Part shown: positions 1 to 12,500 of the stretch, piece after piece
Layout: each line of letters starts with the position of its first letter
Position numbering within the stretch: position 1 is the first letter of the stretch
NCBI GenBank assembly: GCA_003342895.1
Contig: PTFA01000111.1
Span: 2,683,607-2,747,606, forward strand
DNA length: 64,000 nt
Reading direction: 5' to 3'
Origin: Casuarius casuarius
Lineage: Eukaryota > Chordata > Aves > Casuariiformes > Casuariidae
Made by a program: the position numbers and the translations under genes
Notes under the pieces: model-generated
Databases searched by the model: none
The model's input: the letters and a program-made list of their open reading frames with translations, nothing else
What the model was told of the DNA's origin: nothing

Positions 1-300
1 AGAGGATGTGACCTCAAACGGCAGCCTTTCCTATCACCTGTACACAATGCAAATCCCTTCTTGCAAACTGACTCTCGATGTCTTGAATGGAATAATTTGA
101 AATGTAACATGTTTAAATGTTTTTTTTTTATTTTTTCCCCCTGATTAGCCTGACTATGCTATGTGTCATCATAACAGGATGTCCTTGACAACTGAGGAGA
201 GTACAGCAGGGTTTTATGTCTTCATCTGAACTACATGTTTAGCCCACAACCGCTAGACATTTGTCAATAAAAATTCATTCATTACACTGCAAAACTGCTG
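1..300 (+). other. Possible 3' UTR tail of an upstream gene
   Basis: A canonical polyadenylation signal AATAAA lies at 266-271, followed about 15-25 bases later by CA dinucleotides suitable for cleavage. UGUA-type motifs occur upstream (near 38 and 101). No reading frame is present, so if this is genic it is untranslated. AATAAA is frequent by chance in AT-rich DNA and the downstream GU-rich element is weak. The call rests on position and signal only, and no gene can be named. Confidence 0.22.
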
Positions 301-2270
301 TACCGCCTCATTCAGAGCAGGAAGCAAAGCTATTCCTGTTGAAGCTCCTGCACTTGACAGATGTGTCTTGTGAGTAATGTGCAAGTTTTATTCTCAGAGT
401 ACAATGTGGGAAGCACAGCAACTTTGCACACCTAGGTTTATATTACATAACCCTTTGTTCTTCACAGTTGAATTCATTTTAAGGCTTCCTTTTAGGCTTC
501 AACCTGACTGGTTGAACACATGTTATTGGAAATATGCATAGCCTATGCTCAGATTTAAAAAATGTTAGCATGTTCTCTTATGTGCTATCATTAGAATTTA
601 AAGCTAAGCTTAGATGATATTATATAGGTATTCTGCCTGCTCTTCTTCTGTCATGTGCACAGCTACTAATATCAACATCAGTTAGAAAATACTCCAATGT
701 CTAGTCTCTTCTGCTTTTTGTTTGGGTGGCCACTGAAGGAAGTGTAGCACACTACCGGGAACTTCTTTACTGCTCCAGTCCCCATGTAGAGCCTTAGAAA
801 GACCTGTCCTGTGTTAGGGTCAGATTTCCAATATTTCAAAAATTTGCAGGAGACTGAAGATAATAGAGTGGGTTCCAGTTTCTGGTTCCAGTTGCAGTAG
901 ATCCCTTACTTGAAGCATAAGTCCCCCTTGGACCCTAACTCAGAAGTGCTATATATATATGTTCTGTTTTTATAAATGATGCTAGTTAACCAGCTGAAAA
1001 AAGCTTTTAACATGACACTGGCAATAGTAATACAGACAAGTACAAGGTTTCAAGCCTGCAATGAGACTTTTATACCTGTAAGTGTTTTGAATTCCAGAGG
1101 AAACATTAATTTAATTTGAATTGAACTTACTTTGCAAGGACAGTACTTCTTGTTCTCTGCTACCTGCTGTTTCATTGTATGTCCGCTGGAAAGCTTTCAG
1201 TATTCATTTTCATTTCAGTACATGGGTGTCATTTTTCGTTAAGTGTGAAACAGACTGTTCCAAGTTTGTGTGAAACGATAATGTGTCTGACCAACTGGTT
1301 TCCATATCTTCGCATAAAAAATTAATTGGAACTAGAGGCTTCATATTCTAACTCACTACATATTTTGGGTTTGACACTTATTTTTCAAAAGCCAGCAGCA
1401 CCGATTGTGTTTCCCACATTGAAAAAAAAGTGGTTTTCACCTGTTACCAGTAATTCTAGCTAGAAAAAGAAAAAGAAAATGTAAACATAGCAAAATAAGG
1501 ATGAATTACCAAGCAGACGCTACGTAGGAAGAATGTGAAGTGGTTGGGGCTCTGCCCAATGCTGGCCTCACAGCTGCTGTTCAGCCTACAAGCTTGCAGC
1601 TGCAGCTGTGATGCCCTCTTCGACAGACTCTGACCACTGTCATTTATTCAGTCTCTCTGGACTCATGACTCTTACATTTTTGTCTGAACAAGTAGCTCAG
1701 ACTTGTCAGGAGAGTCCTAGCATGACCTCCAGTCTCATGGGAGATGTGAGCTTGAGCCCTGATTTGTCGTAGGACAAAATTTTACTTGGGTCTCCTCTTT
1801 CCTTGGCAAGCATTGTGTGATTATATAAAAGGTGAATATGATCTTGTTCACCAGAGATGTTTTCAGAAAACAAGAGTGAGCCAAAATAATGTCTGTGTCT
1901 AAATTCTTTTGGGAAGGGAAGGGGGGGAGGGAAAGGAGAGGTAGGGGGATTAGTCAGTAAACTTTACAGTCTTGCAGGCACCCCAATTCCTAAGCCCAGG
2001 AGGGCTCTGCAAATTCAGACATACCCTCTCCAACTCATGTTCAAAACACTTAGTCGCTTCCCTGATCAGTTGTATAGAAGAAGCCATGTGTCCTGTTCCT
2101 AGATGCCAGACTCTCCAAAAACTATATGCAGGCAGGTAGTTTCCACGCTTAGGAGTAGGACTCATCTGATTGGAGACTAAGGGCTTAATTTATCCCATAT
2201 TAAAGGACAGGTCAAAAATTTGTCAGACTGAACCAATGGTCACTTCTAGGTGATTGGCTCATATGTAGCC
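301..2270. other. Gene-free AT-rich stretch
   Basis: No exon-like frame is visible on either strand. The one short minus-strand open frame near 1,950-2,165 has no recognisable domain or splice context. The only distinct structure is the G-rich run at 1,911-1,950, listed separately. Confidence 0.6.
1911..1950 (+). repeat. G-rich purine run with G-quadruplex pattern
   Basis: The plus strand is almost pure purine here. It contains four or more G runs of at least three bases separated by one to three bases (GGGAAGGGAA, then seven Gs, then AGGG), which fits the usual G-quadruplex sequence pattern. No gene is adjacent, so any regulatory role is speculation. Confidence 0.6.
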
Positions 2271-2280
2271 CTTTCCAGTA

Positions 2281-2350
2281 TAGGCTTAGAGTGCCAGGAT
2301 TTAAAAATCCTTTTATATTTCCCAGACCTGGGTTGAAATCAAGGATGTTA
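2281..2350 (+). repeat. Possible tRNA-derived SINE (MIR-like) head
   Basis: CAGACCTGGGTTGAAATC at 2,323-2,340 resembles the B-box region of MIR-type SINEs (consensus around GACCTGGGTTCGAATC). A weak A-box-like TAGGCTTAGAG lies at 2,281-2,291, about 40 bases upstream, which is the right order and spacing. The core and tail of the element are not recognisable. The match is from memory. Confidence 0.28.
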
Positions 2351-2359
2351 ATGAATTTA

Positions 2360-3430
2360 TTTAAAAGTTAGCCAGAAAGAATATCTATTGGTCAAGTGAA
2401 ATGCAATGAACAACCTGGGAAAAGGTTGGATTATTTGTCTGATTTTATGAGAAACCTTGCTACAGTTCTTTGCATTCAAATTACAACTAATAGCAAGCAG
2501 CAGACACAAAGGAGTCCAGGGTGTGATTGCAGCATTCTGAACATAACATATTCAGCAATTCATGTAAAGCCATTTCTGATTTGGGATGTAATTACACAAG
2601 AAAAAGATATCAAACTGCAGCAACATGGATTTGTTTGAAGATACACATCTCTATGTGCAGCCTTAATATCTTTTTCGGGAATATTGCACAATGTCCTTTT
2701 TATTCATGGAACTCCAGAAACTCAGTGCATTGCTTAGGCTTTTCAAAGCTGTGGATAATTCTAGCAAAAGCAAATAAGTATTGATGAAATATATTGATTA
2801 AAGTTTTAATGTTTAAAGGCTTGAAACATGTTACTGAGATATTTTTTCCTCCTTTTATTGTAAATATTTTTTTCATAGCGAAATAATGTTGAGTAGTTCT
2901 TCTCATATAACCTTGAAGTTTAATCATATCTTATTTATGATCTATTTTTAATTAATGCAGCACTGAAAAGTTTCTATTTACTGTGGAAGAAAAATATCAG
3001 ATCTTTNCTTGGATCATAATTGAAAATAAATTTGGTCATTTTGTCCTAGACCATTCGTATCTCCATGAACGTCCACCTGGACATGATTGTCAGTCTGGGG
3101 TTATGAGACAGCTGGGACTGGGACTGGTCAGAACAAAGGCAGAGCAGTGTGAAGTGTCTGGCTGCATTTTTCTGGATTCAAGCCAGTACTAATAACTGTC
3201 CTTACTTTCAGAAATACTAGATTCATGCACAGATTCTCATACCATATTTGCTTATTTCACAGGCATAAAAGCTTAAACAGGGTTTTCTCAGCTTCGTCTC
3301 AGTTGGGTAAGAGCAGATAATACTTCCTTTATTAGCTCTTCTCTAGTGATGTATTTCAATTTCTTATTTTGAGTTTTGCTAATCTAAGCTTCAGTTTCAA
3401 TCAAATATTCTTTTTCTCTTATAAAAATGT
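2360..3430. other. Gene-free stretch, nothing recognisable
   Basis: Several short open frames overlap in different frames (2,396-2,927 and 2,983-3,192), but none has domain signatures, a plausible splice context or unusual composition. One isolated N lies near 3,007. I see no RNA gene or repeat. Confidence 0.55.
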
Positions 3431-3439
3431 TGTATTTCT

Positions 3440-3590
3440 TTGTGGTCATGGATGACATTCCCAGAGAAACCAAGGTTCAAGTCTTTAATTTGAGTCAATC
3501 GAAACAAAGGTTTGATCCCAGGGTTCCTGCATTACAGTCAAACAGTGTAGCCATACCACTGTAATGCAAGACAGGAGGAAGAAAATCTCA
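3440..3590 (-). repeat. Probable tRNA-derived SINE remnant
   Basis: On the minus strand an A-box-like CAGTGGTATGGCTA (3,561-3,548) is followed about 30 bases later by a B-box-like GGGATCAAACC (3,519-3,509). This is the spacing of an internal RNA polymerase III promoter. A second B-box-like GGTTCAAGTC is on the plus strand at 3,475-3,484. From memory, the order of motifs resembles tRNA-derived SINEs of sauropsid genomes. It does not fold as an intact tRNA. An 11-bp perfect inverted repeat (TGCATTACAGT at 3,528-3,538 and its complement at 3,558-3,568) overlaps the A box. Confidence 0.42.
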
Positions 3591-3940
3591 GCATGCTATC
3601 TTTCCTTCTCAGTCTCACACACATACCCCTACAAAGTCACATAGGCACACGCATGCATTTATTTTTCTTTTTGAGTGGTTTCCATCCTGACATTATTCTC
3701 TCTAGATCAGTTCTAGAAAGAGCTTATGTATAGTTAAATGCTATTCATTATCAATTAAGATACTAAATTCTAGCCAAATAGCTTGATAATTTCTTGAAAT
3801 AGAGACAGTTTCATAATTTCAGTCCTATTATAGATAATCTGGACTGCTAACGTAACATCATCATTTAAATTCAATCAGCTGTGCATTTCACAATGAACAT
3901 TCAGTGTTTTGCTCAGGTTCAAAGCTTTTAAACTAAAGAG

Positions 3941-3964
3941 AATTATTATTATTACTATTATTAT
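3941..3964. repeat. (ATT)n microsatellite, interrupted
   Basis: About eight ATT/ACT units in a row, with one interruption. Ordinary simple repeat. Confidence 0.85.
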
Positions 3965-4309
3965 AGCTGTTCCAATGGAGGATGCAAAACAGAACTGTTC
4001 ATAATATCCTGTTTTCACATACTCAGAACTCCCTGAAATACTTACAATGCAGCCTGAAGCTTCAGTACTTGCTTTCTGTCCTAATATGATTTTCTTGGAA
4101 ATGGAGGGAGGTTGAGGACCCCATCATATTACTTCTAGTTCTTTTCCCCAAACAAATCTGATTAAAAAACAGTCAGTTGCATGAAGAGCAGAAGCAATGA
4201 GGCATGATTTCCTGTTGATTTCTCCTTCAGTCTCACAGGGTTTGCCTAAATAAAATATGGGTCAGAGAGCCAGTCCTTTTTCTGCTTGTTTTATATGCAC
4301 TCCAAAATG

Positions 4310-4323
4310 AAAAAAAAAAAAAA
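4310..4323 (+). repeat. A14 homopolymer
   Basis: Fourteen consecutive A bases. No recognisable retroposed sequence precedes it, so it is treated as a simple homopolymer. Confidence 0.85.
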
Positions 4324-6814
4324 GGCAGGAAAGAAGTTTTCTGGTATCTAATCTCCAACTGAAATTTTTCCCATTTGCGGGACATTCATAATACACTTCC
4401 TCTTGTATATTCTCTATGCTATATGTAGCCTTACAGAATCAGTAAAGGCTTCATTCATTCATACGGTCTCCTCCTTTATCGGAATGCCTACCAGCATTGA
4501 ATAATTTAAGGTAGGATGCAGTCTCACAAATTTACATTTAACTTCTAAATTTTCATCACTGGGGGAGCAATTCATGTTCCTAACATCAGGTGTTAGTGAC
4601 ATTTTAGACACCTTTAGAGGCTTGCCTCCAGATGCTGTTCCAGAAGGACATGGGTGTACCGTAGGTCCTGCATTTTATCTATTAGCTTTGTACAAAGTTT
4701 CGCATACTCTGCAGTAAGAAGTCATTAGATGCTGATGTTAGGCACCCAGATCATTCTCTTAGTGAAACAGACTTCCTAAAGAGAATGTCTCGGTACTTTA
4801 TATAGACAACTGGGACCAGGGCTCCAGAAGAAGGTTGTAATTCCTGGGGTTCAGACATTTAACCTTACTAACAACAGTTTCCTTCCGGAAGCCCTTAAAA
4901 GACAATTATCTCCTCTCATCACTGATCATCTGAAAAATGTAGCCACTTCTTTAGCAGGGCTGTTTCACCTTATGCCTAAAATTTTGGTGTAAATGGAGAA
5001 CTACTTCTCTTAAGGCATTAAGACACTCTTAATATATTGAGACCTTCTACCTATGTCATATTTGGTTGACATTAGCCCACAGGTTCAAAGCTATTGTACA
5101 GGACAGAACAGACAGACAGATGTGCATAGACATATACATGCCTGCATACTCACAACACTTAATTGCAAAAATATAGTTTTCTTAAGGAAAAAAGTGATGA
5201 GCATATTATAGCAATTAAATTTATTTGTAGAGCTTTAAAAATATAAACCATTTTATATACAAAGCAGCTCAGAATATTAAGAAAACATAGGAATATAAAA
5301 GCACAGAAATACCTCTTGTGTCAACAAGGCCAGTCTATCACAGAAAGGAAGTCATGCCCTTTTATCCTTTTCTTCAGACTAGTTTTTTTTTTCAACTTCA
5401 GTGTCTCTACTGTGAGTCAGATCTAGACCCTCAGCCTTCCCTCAGTCCCAAATTTCAGCCTGAGAGGATTCCTTAGGTANGTGTATCCATTTGCTCTTTT
5501 GCCAACATTGTTCTTTGGCTTAAATAGTCTCTTTTCTCACTGAAGCATTTACCACACGGACTTAGTTATAAAAAGTCCCCTCTAAGTTCATTTTTTCAGG
5601 CAAAACATGCCAAGCTCTTTCAGTTTCCTGTCAAGTAGATGCCATTTCCTGGTTTAGTACAATCATTCTGCTCTTTCCCTGTTTTATTTTAAATTAATTT
5701 AAATCTTAATTTAAATTGCTGAATGTCAAATAAGAAAAATGCCATCTAAAAGTTTCAGCAAATACTTCCCTATTCTTACTAATATGCATCTTACATTTCT
5801 CCTAGGATCTCCTCAGCTTTTTCCGNGGTCATATGACATTAGTGGCTTGTAACAGTTTTGGAACTGATGAAAACAGAGATCTTGTCTTCTTTTCCAGCAA
5901 ATAAGCTACCTACTTATAGTATATTCACTAATAAGTGTTGGAATGATTAAGTGATAAATAAATGACCAATATGGACTCATACTTGATGGCAATTTTTGAA
6001 AACTCAGTCCAACGCTACCCTATAGTGAGCCAATGATATCCCATAAGACCTCCAAGAGAAGGTGGGGTAATCCATCAAAGCTGGAGGAAAATTAGCATCT
6101 CAGAAGGGTTGAGAAGAAGTTTGAGAGGGTCAAGAAGATAAGAATAGACTTTTCTTCAGAAGATAAGGTTTTGCACTTCCATATGAGCTCTACTTGAAGC
6201 AAGATCAGTCTATGTTAGCCTTGTATTTTCTTCTTAACTCTGGATTTAGGAACCACAGCATAGAGAAGAACAATTAGTATTAACAGTGCCATATTTAATT
6301 AAGTACTTTCACAAGCTATTTGTTTTTAAAAGTAAGAATTATATTTTTTAAAAAAATCACATTTTTATAAATAGACGCTTCTTCTCTGCTTTTTTACACA
6401 TATTTTGACTGTGGACTTTCACTGTCATAGGATTTCTATTGTATTGATAGTACACTTAAAAGAAGTAGAAAATGGAAAAAGCCTGAGGGCAGAGTGAGTG
6501 AACTATAAGTATTAAAATCAAATTATTTGGGTACAACCTGTTTTTAATTGTTTGCTAAACATTTGGAAGAGGAAAGCATGGCAGATAATTTCTTTTCAGT
6601 TAATGATGTGTTATTATACCAGGAAAAAAATATTTAAAAAATACGATTTTTGTTCTATGATTCCATAAAAATAAAACAACTGTCTTCATTTATTTCTGGC
6701 ACCATCAGAACCACAGCTAGCTTTACATAACTTTGCATTTGTTTATGACTCCTGTCAGAAGCACATAAATAGCTTTAAGCCTAACTATAGTATCCAGTTA
6801 AAATCATCCACAAT

Positions 6815-6885
6815 TGGCCTCATTCTGAGCCCAGTTTGCACTTCAGCCGTGTATAACTCAGTGGATGTTAGTGTCATTCCTTTAG
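6815..6885. repeat. Possible ancient fold-back repeat copy
   Basis: GGCCTCATTCTGAGCCCAGT followed by CAGCCGTGTATAACTCAGTG resembles, from memory, a widespread sauropsid repeat reading roughly GGCCTGATTCTGATCTCAGT then GTGTAAATC. It is diverged and truncated. Similar remnants are listed at 15,880, 16,975, 21,050, 46,115 and 48,068. Confidence 0.33.
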
Positions 6886-6889
6886 ACTG

Positions 6890-7940
6890 ATAATCAAATA
6901 CTGTCCTTCTGTTCCCTAACATCTGAGAACCTCCTCACTNCTTGGATAGACCACCCCCTATCTAAATCATGAATGAGATGGGCAAAACTCAGGAAGTCTG
7001 ATGGTGCTGTGCTGCCCATAACAATGCCTGTGTGAAGCCTGAATCATGTGGGCCCAAGAAAGTTTCTCTTATAGGACTCGGAGAATCACTGCACTGACCG
7101 GCAAAGTAACATGCGCTGTTTGTGTGAGGAGTTNTGAGAACCCCCACACACCAACAAAGAAAAAAAGGCAGAAGATCAAGGGAAAAAGAGACATGGGAAA
7201 GAATACTAAGCTTATCTTCCTAACAAAAAATCTGCAGACCTTTGTGGGTATAGTGCTGGCTGAAACAATGCTTCTAACCATCTCCGTTTTTTAAAGCTGC
7301 TGTTGTTTTCAGAGAAATGGGACTTTATATTCTTTGTAAATAAACAGAGCTGCATCCAAAGAATAGCAACAGTTTCTCTCATAAGTTTCTCCTCCTAACT
7401 GAAATGACCAGAAGGATCTCAAATTTTGACTGTCTGAGGAAAAGGAGGAAAGTGTAACAACATATTCTTTATAATTCCTGTCTTTATTATCAACTCCATA
7501 CACTTAGTTAAGATTCACAATTGCTTCCTTTGCAATGCAGCATGGAGATAAGCCCAGTAAAACTGAAGGCAGCTATTCTAAACCCCTGGTGTTTTGAGAG
7601 GTGTCACACTGTCTTTAAATGAGGAGATGTTTAATCTCTAGACTTCAGGGAGTCTATGGCACTTGGGACTTCTTTTCACATTCTCAGCTGGATTTATATT
7701 ACAGGGATCTATTAACCTGTCAGTTAGTCTATCCACTCAGAAGAAGAGTCAAAAGAAACGATCTGAAAGGAATTTCATTTTTCCATGAGACAAATACGGA
7801 CTTTTACATCCATGTTACCAGACAGTCAGTAGATATAAATACATTTTTCAAGACTTTTGATAATCAGTACCTGTTTCAAGGATAAACAGTATAGTTAAGA
7901 TTAAGCTCCATCTCAAATTCATTTACTGACAATGGAGGGA
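6890..7940. other. Gene-free stretch, nothing recognisable
   Basis: Short open frames occur on both strands (7,046-7,294 plus, 7,309-7,503 minus, 7,619-7,885 plus). They are mutually overlapping or AT-rich, and none shows a domain. No RNA gene or clear repeat is visible. Confidence 0.5.
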
Positions 7941-7947
7941 GAAGGTA

Positions 7948-8004
7948 ATCTAGTATAGTTAATATTAAATCTAATATAGTTAATATATCTAATATAGTTA
8001 ATAT
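7948..8004 (+). repeat. 18-bp minisatellite, three copies
   Basis: The unit ATCTAATATAGTTAATAT occurs at 7,969-7,986 and 7,987-8,004 as identical adjacent copies. A one-mismatch copy (ATCTAGTATAGTTAATAT) lies at 7,948-7,965, separated by three bases. Identity of the last two units suggests recent replication slippage. Confidence 0.9.
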
Positions 8005-8870
8005 GGCATATCCGTACATATGAAATACTTAGAAGGGATTTATGTATAAATATTAGGAACATTTACATCAGTAGCAGTTGCTTTGGTAGGTCTGCCTTAA
8101 AAAAAGTTTTCAAATAGGTTCAGACAGAAATACCAAATCTGATATATAGAAAAGAAGAAACAAGTCCTAGAAAAATGATAAATTGCATCTAAAAAGTCTA
8201 TATGCCAAGGTAATTTAGCAGAGTCAAGAGGATGCTTATAATTGTGACCAGAGAAATATCAACAGCATGAGAAAAACATTGGCCAATGAAGAGTTTTAGA
8301 ATACATGAAGTATAGTAACTGGTCACAGAAAGAAATAAATGCTGTAAAAATTAAAAACATGATTGCATGTGCATCTGTTGGCCAGCTGTAGTGAGTAAAT
8401 CTGAGCTATTATTTGGGGGGGACAGAGGTTTGCTCTGTCGGATATTGAGATGACAGTACGCAAAAGACACCCGCAGCATTGTTGTGGAACACCACAACAC
8501 CACTGTAGCCAAGGAATGACCTCAGCATAGGGCAAACAGCATGTGCAAACAAATACACAACGTATTTCTGATCAAGACCATTTTGAGCCATACACGTCAG
8601 CCTTGAGCATCAGTAGTATTGCTGCAGTCAGTGTTAAAGAAGGGAGTAAATGTGGTTTCAGNGTTGGAACATTCAATAATACAATTTTCTGTCTTAATAG
8701 GCACTGTATTTTCTCCTTTGATTTTATATTGGTGTTTGTTTACTATTCATGAAGTGACAAGGCAGGAAGAAATAATTTCTTCTCCAAGAAAAAGGAAGGA
8801 GGCTATCCAAAAGGCAGAGAGCATAGAGGTAGCACATCTAGCCAGTGAACAGCCCTGCAATAAGTTTGCT
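8005..8870. other. Gene-free stretch
   Basis: Overlapping open frames of 60-87 codons lie on both strands between 8,323 and 8,882 with no recognisable domain. A small hairpin (GTTGTGG, loop AACA, CCACAAC) sits near 8,483-8,500. Confidence 0.45.
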
Positions 8871-8878
8871 GAAGTATT

Positions 8879-9560
8879 ATGACCACACAGTGCAGACTGA
8901 GGACACTAAGAAGCATTCAGCCCTCTCATCAGCAAAGCCTGGTGCAACATATTGATTCAGGATATCTGAATATCTGTGATGTGCCCCAAGTCCTGAGCAC
9001 ACACTGGGATCTAGTGCATTCAGCATTGACCTTACCACATGTGCTGGGGAGTCTGTCTGGTCATGTGTCTTCAGGCTTTCACGTCCTGTGCTGGCTAGTT
9101 GGGTCCCCCATGAGCAGTATGTCTGGCTCATCCCCATCACTCCAGATTCATGTCAAATCAGATCAGGCCTGTGCCCAGTTTCCTGCTCCACAGACAGAAA
9201 AACAGGATCCCCAGATGCATGCTTTTGTGTTGTATCATCATGAGGCTGTGCTGCCTCACCACTCCACAGTTTGGATTGGGACTGTACCAACTACTGTCTA
9301 TATCAGCTGTGGTCTTAGTCTCTCAGCATGACTTGATAAGTCAGGCAGAGCGCCAGGATGACATGACCAAATGGCCTCTGATCAAGGGGTAAGTTCCATT
9401 ACAGCTATACACTATTTTTGCTGAGCAGCACAGACATGAGCAGCACAGACATCCCTTCAACATGCTGTCTGTCTGCCTCTGCTGGCAGCCAGATGTTGGG
9501 AACAAATTGGGACAATTACCCCAGTGTGCTGTTCTGTAGGACATCAGCGTGACTAAAACT
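8879..9560. other. GC-richer patch of unknown origin with a 150-codon open frame
   Basis: The base composition rises to about half GC against an AT-rich background. The longest open frame of the desert is here, 150 codons on the plus strand (8,879-9,331), facing an 87-codon frame on the minus strand (8,877-9,140). The predicted peptide is rich in His and Ser and has no domain, signal peptide or repeat that I recognise. Frames on both strands suggest composition-driven openness, or an old transposable element, rather than a gene. A 15-bp unit GAGCAGCACAGACAT is tandemly duplicated at 9,423-9,452. I would not annotate a protein here. Confidence 0.35.
9423..9452 (+). repeat. Perfect 15-bp tandem duplication
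   Basis: GAGCAGCACAGACAT occurs twice in direct succession (9,423-9,437 and 9,438-9,452) with no mismatch. Confidence 0.95.
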
Positions 9561-12500
9561 GACACTCATGCGTCCACAGCATAAATAGAAAACAACTGAT
9601 CAAAATACTATATGAGAGATCCCAGGGAATATTCCTACATCATAATCTTCTTTTATTTTTAGTCAGCAATTCCAATTTTTAAAAGTATTTTGGGGTTTCA
9701 AAGAAAATTTCCTTGGAAAATGGAAATTTTTGTAAATTAGCAGTGAAATCTAAACTCAGAGATGAAACCCTTTAATATCAATAGGACAACAAAGAAGTTC
9801 AGGAGTTAGTCAAATGACAGAGGAATCAGGTTGCAGAATGTGAGTCACTTTGTAAATTCAGTTACGAGGGCAGCTTTGATACTGATATTTCATTGTCTTG
9901 GAAAATGTCAAAAAAAAAAGATAAGAGACCATTATGGACCTGGAGAGCTTTCACTAGAAAAGGTATTGAAAAATAAGAAAGGACTTTTTTCTTTTTGATA
10001 ATGAGTCCATGCTGCTACTGTAAAAATAAAAATGATTAGATCCAATAAAGGAAATCATGAAAGAAAGGACAATATTTAGTCTTTTGGAGACCTAAAAAAA
10101 ATCACTGTTTTATTAATTTTTTTCTCTCTCTGAAGTTAGCTTTAGAAAGCATGTTTTCTGTCTATATCCTATTTCAAGTGAACTTTGACTGTGCTTCAGA
10201 AATCTAGCGGCTGAGTCAGGGCAACTGGAAGAAGAGATCTACATATTGTCAGCCTTTACAAACTGATAAAACTTAATTTGAGTTGGCTCAGAACTTATAG
10301 CTGGATATATTATTGAGGAGCATTTTTGGAATTATTGGTGCATTTGCAAGAGTTTATGTTTGTTTGTTTTTTTCAGTAGCCGATTGAAAGAAATAGCTAA
10401 CAAAGCGATGTGCAAGGTCAAAGGTGCAGAGTGGAGGTAAGCTTTCTGGTGTAGAAATATTAGAAGGAAAAATATTGTAATGTTGGGCTTTGTCTTGTAT
10501 GATTTTATATTTTTTTCTAGTCCTATAAGTAGGAAACAATTGTTTAAAAGGGAAAGAAGGTCATGAAAATGACAAGCACAAAATGAGAAAAACTTTAAAA
10601 ATCTTAGACTTTCACAAATGTGAAACCAAAACAACAAAAGAGACTTCTATTTTGCTAGTATAAAATAAAACACAATTTAGTTTTCACTAGAATCAAAAAC
10701 AGTGGAATGAATTTGTATACAGTTTTGGGTTTAAAAATATGTGAAACACTGTGTTAGCATACTCAAATATATAATTATTGCTATGGAATGTNGGGCAAAT
10801 GAATCTGAAACTATAAAGTGGTATATGAGGAAAAAGTAGAGCTGAGTTACTTAGTAATATCATTCCGGAGACTCATTTCTTCTGCTAAGGGCTTTTAGTT
10901 TTTCTTTCTAATATGTACATCTGTCAGATTCCCTGAGATTTCCCTATTGTTTTTGCTTATTTTGCTTAACTGTATTGTTGCTCTTCTTCAGGGCCATCTG
11001 ACCTCATTAAATGCTGTTTTCTGTCTCATAAATCACTTGCAAGAAGAAGAGGGTGAACTGTCTCTGATCTAGTTATTGTTGGCGATCTTTCAGAAAGCAG
11101 TCATCTATCCTTATTTTCAGAAATGGCATCACTGCACTCAGCTACCTAAACCTCTACTTCCCTCCTCCCAAAGAAAACAAACATAGATGAGAATAAGAAA
11201 TGAGGCATGAATTCCATTCAAAATTAAAATTGAATTCAAGTAGGAAATACCAATATTCTTTTCAAAAGGAGTTATTTACTGGATGCTTTATGCTTAAAAT
11301 GTTAGTTAGGTGCCTGCTAAAAGTAATCAAGGAGTTGATCTTTAATCACACAATTAAACCGATATTGAGCCAACATAACAACTCTAAGTGTCCTAAACAT
11401 CTTTATACACATATCTCTGCTCACCTGTGTTAGAGTCTTGATTCAATACACATTTTCACTTAAGGAAGATAGGAAATCATAGCTTACTTGACCCGAGCAG
11501 GATAACAGCTGCTATCAAGGGTAAAGATTGCTTGGCTTAGACCCTAACCAGACCTAATGATGAAATCAGATCGAGCAAATGCTCTGGGGTAATATTCGTT
11601 TGCCAAAACTCGAACAAAGGATTTTAGGTAAGAAAGACAATATCTTCACAGTGGCTGTGAAGTGTTGGAGTATTATATGAGCCTGGGATTGTCTAGACAC
11701 TTTAAAGGAATGGTAAGATCAGCTCTAATTGCATCAGAGTAAAACTGGGGAGAGGCAAAGGGAAGAGAAACAGAGCTCTGTGACAAAACAGTGGTTAGGT
11801 TTAGAGCGAGTGAGTTGCTGTGGTGCTCTTGTGTAATGTCTCAGCAAAAAGCCAAGAGTCAGTCTATTCAGCTGCTCCTAGAAAGACCCTTGTGCACTCA
11901 GATGAAAATTGTTAACTGCTTTTCTCTTGCAGTAAAGCCATTCCATAAGATGATTCCCAGGTTATTGGAGAGTCTTTGTGTCCAGATGGCTTTTAGAACA
12001 GGTGAGATAATGTGTGCTGTAATTTGCAGGAATCAGGTCAGATGCAACTGCAGACAAGTTGCTGTCTGTCTCCACCAACCTGTAGGCTTGTGATGCCTGG
12101 GGAATGAAAAGAAATGCTTCTAGTGTAGAAACAGCAACCAAAACATTAAAAAAAAGTGAAAAAAAAATTTTCTGCCATAGACTTTGCTTAAGGAAAGGGT
12201 AAAAGCTATACTGGCAAAAGAACATTTTTGTTGGTATAACTACTAGGCCTTTTTCCAGCATGGCTCCATTAGCAAAATATATCACTCAACTAACNGATTG
12301 ATGTAAGCCAGCAAATCTCCTAAGTCTAGACCAGTACTTAGCATTAGATTCCAAATCCAGCCCAGGGAGATGCTATGTGTTCATATTAAGCCCTAATTGA
12401 CTGTGACTAAGTATTAATAATTATAAGCATAATGTATCTAGCCAGCATGAAAACCATGCTTATTGTTTTGCATTCTGATATCATCTCACTACAGCCAGGA

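Larger units (their letters stand above)
3600..6810. other. Gene-free stretch with simple repeats
   Basis: There is no exon-like frame of any length. It holds an ATT-type microsatellite (3,941-3,964), an A14 tract (4,310-4,323), a short CAGA run near 5,107-5,121 and a 16-bp AT palindrome TTTAAATTAATTTAAA at 5,688-5,703. Isolated Ns occur near 5,480 and 5,826. Confidence 0.55.

Noticed and set aside
3440..3590. Intact tRNA gene on the minus strand
   Set aside because: A and B boxes are present in decayed form, but there is no cloverleaf-compatible acceptor stem or anticodon arm. The 11-bp inverted repeat conflicts with tRNA folding.
8543..9331. Three successive plus-strand frames with an ATGA overlap at 8,879-8,882, like a small operon
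   Set aside because: The window is vertebrate nuclear DNA, where such overlaps have no operon meaning. The frames lack domains and one crosses an N.
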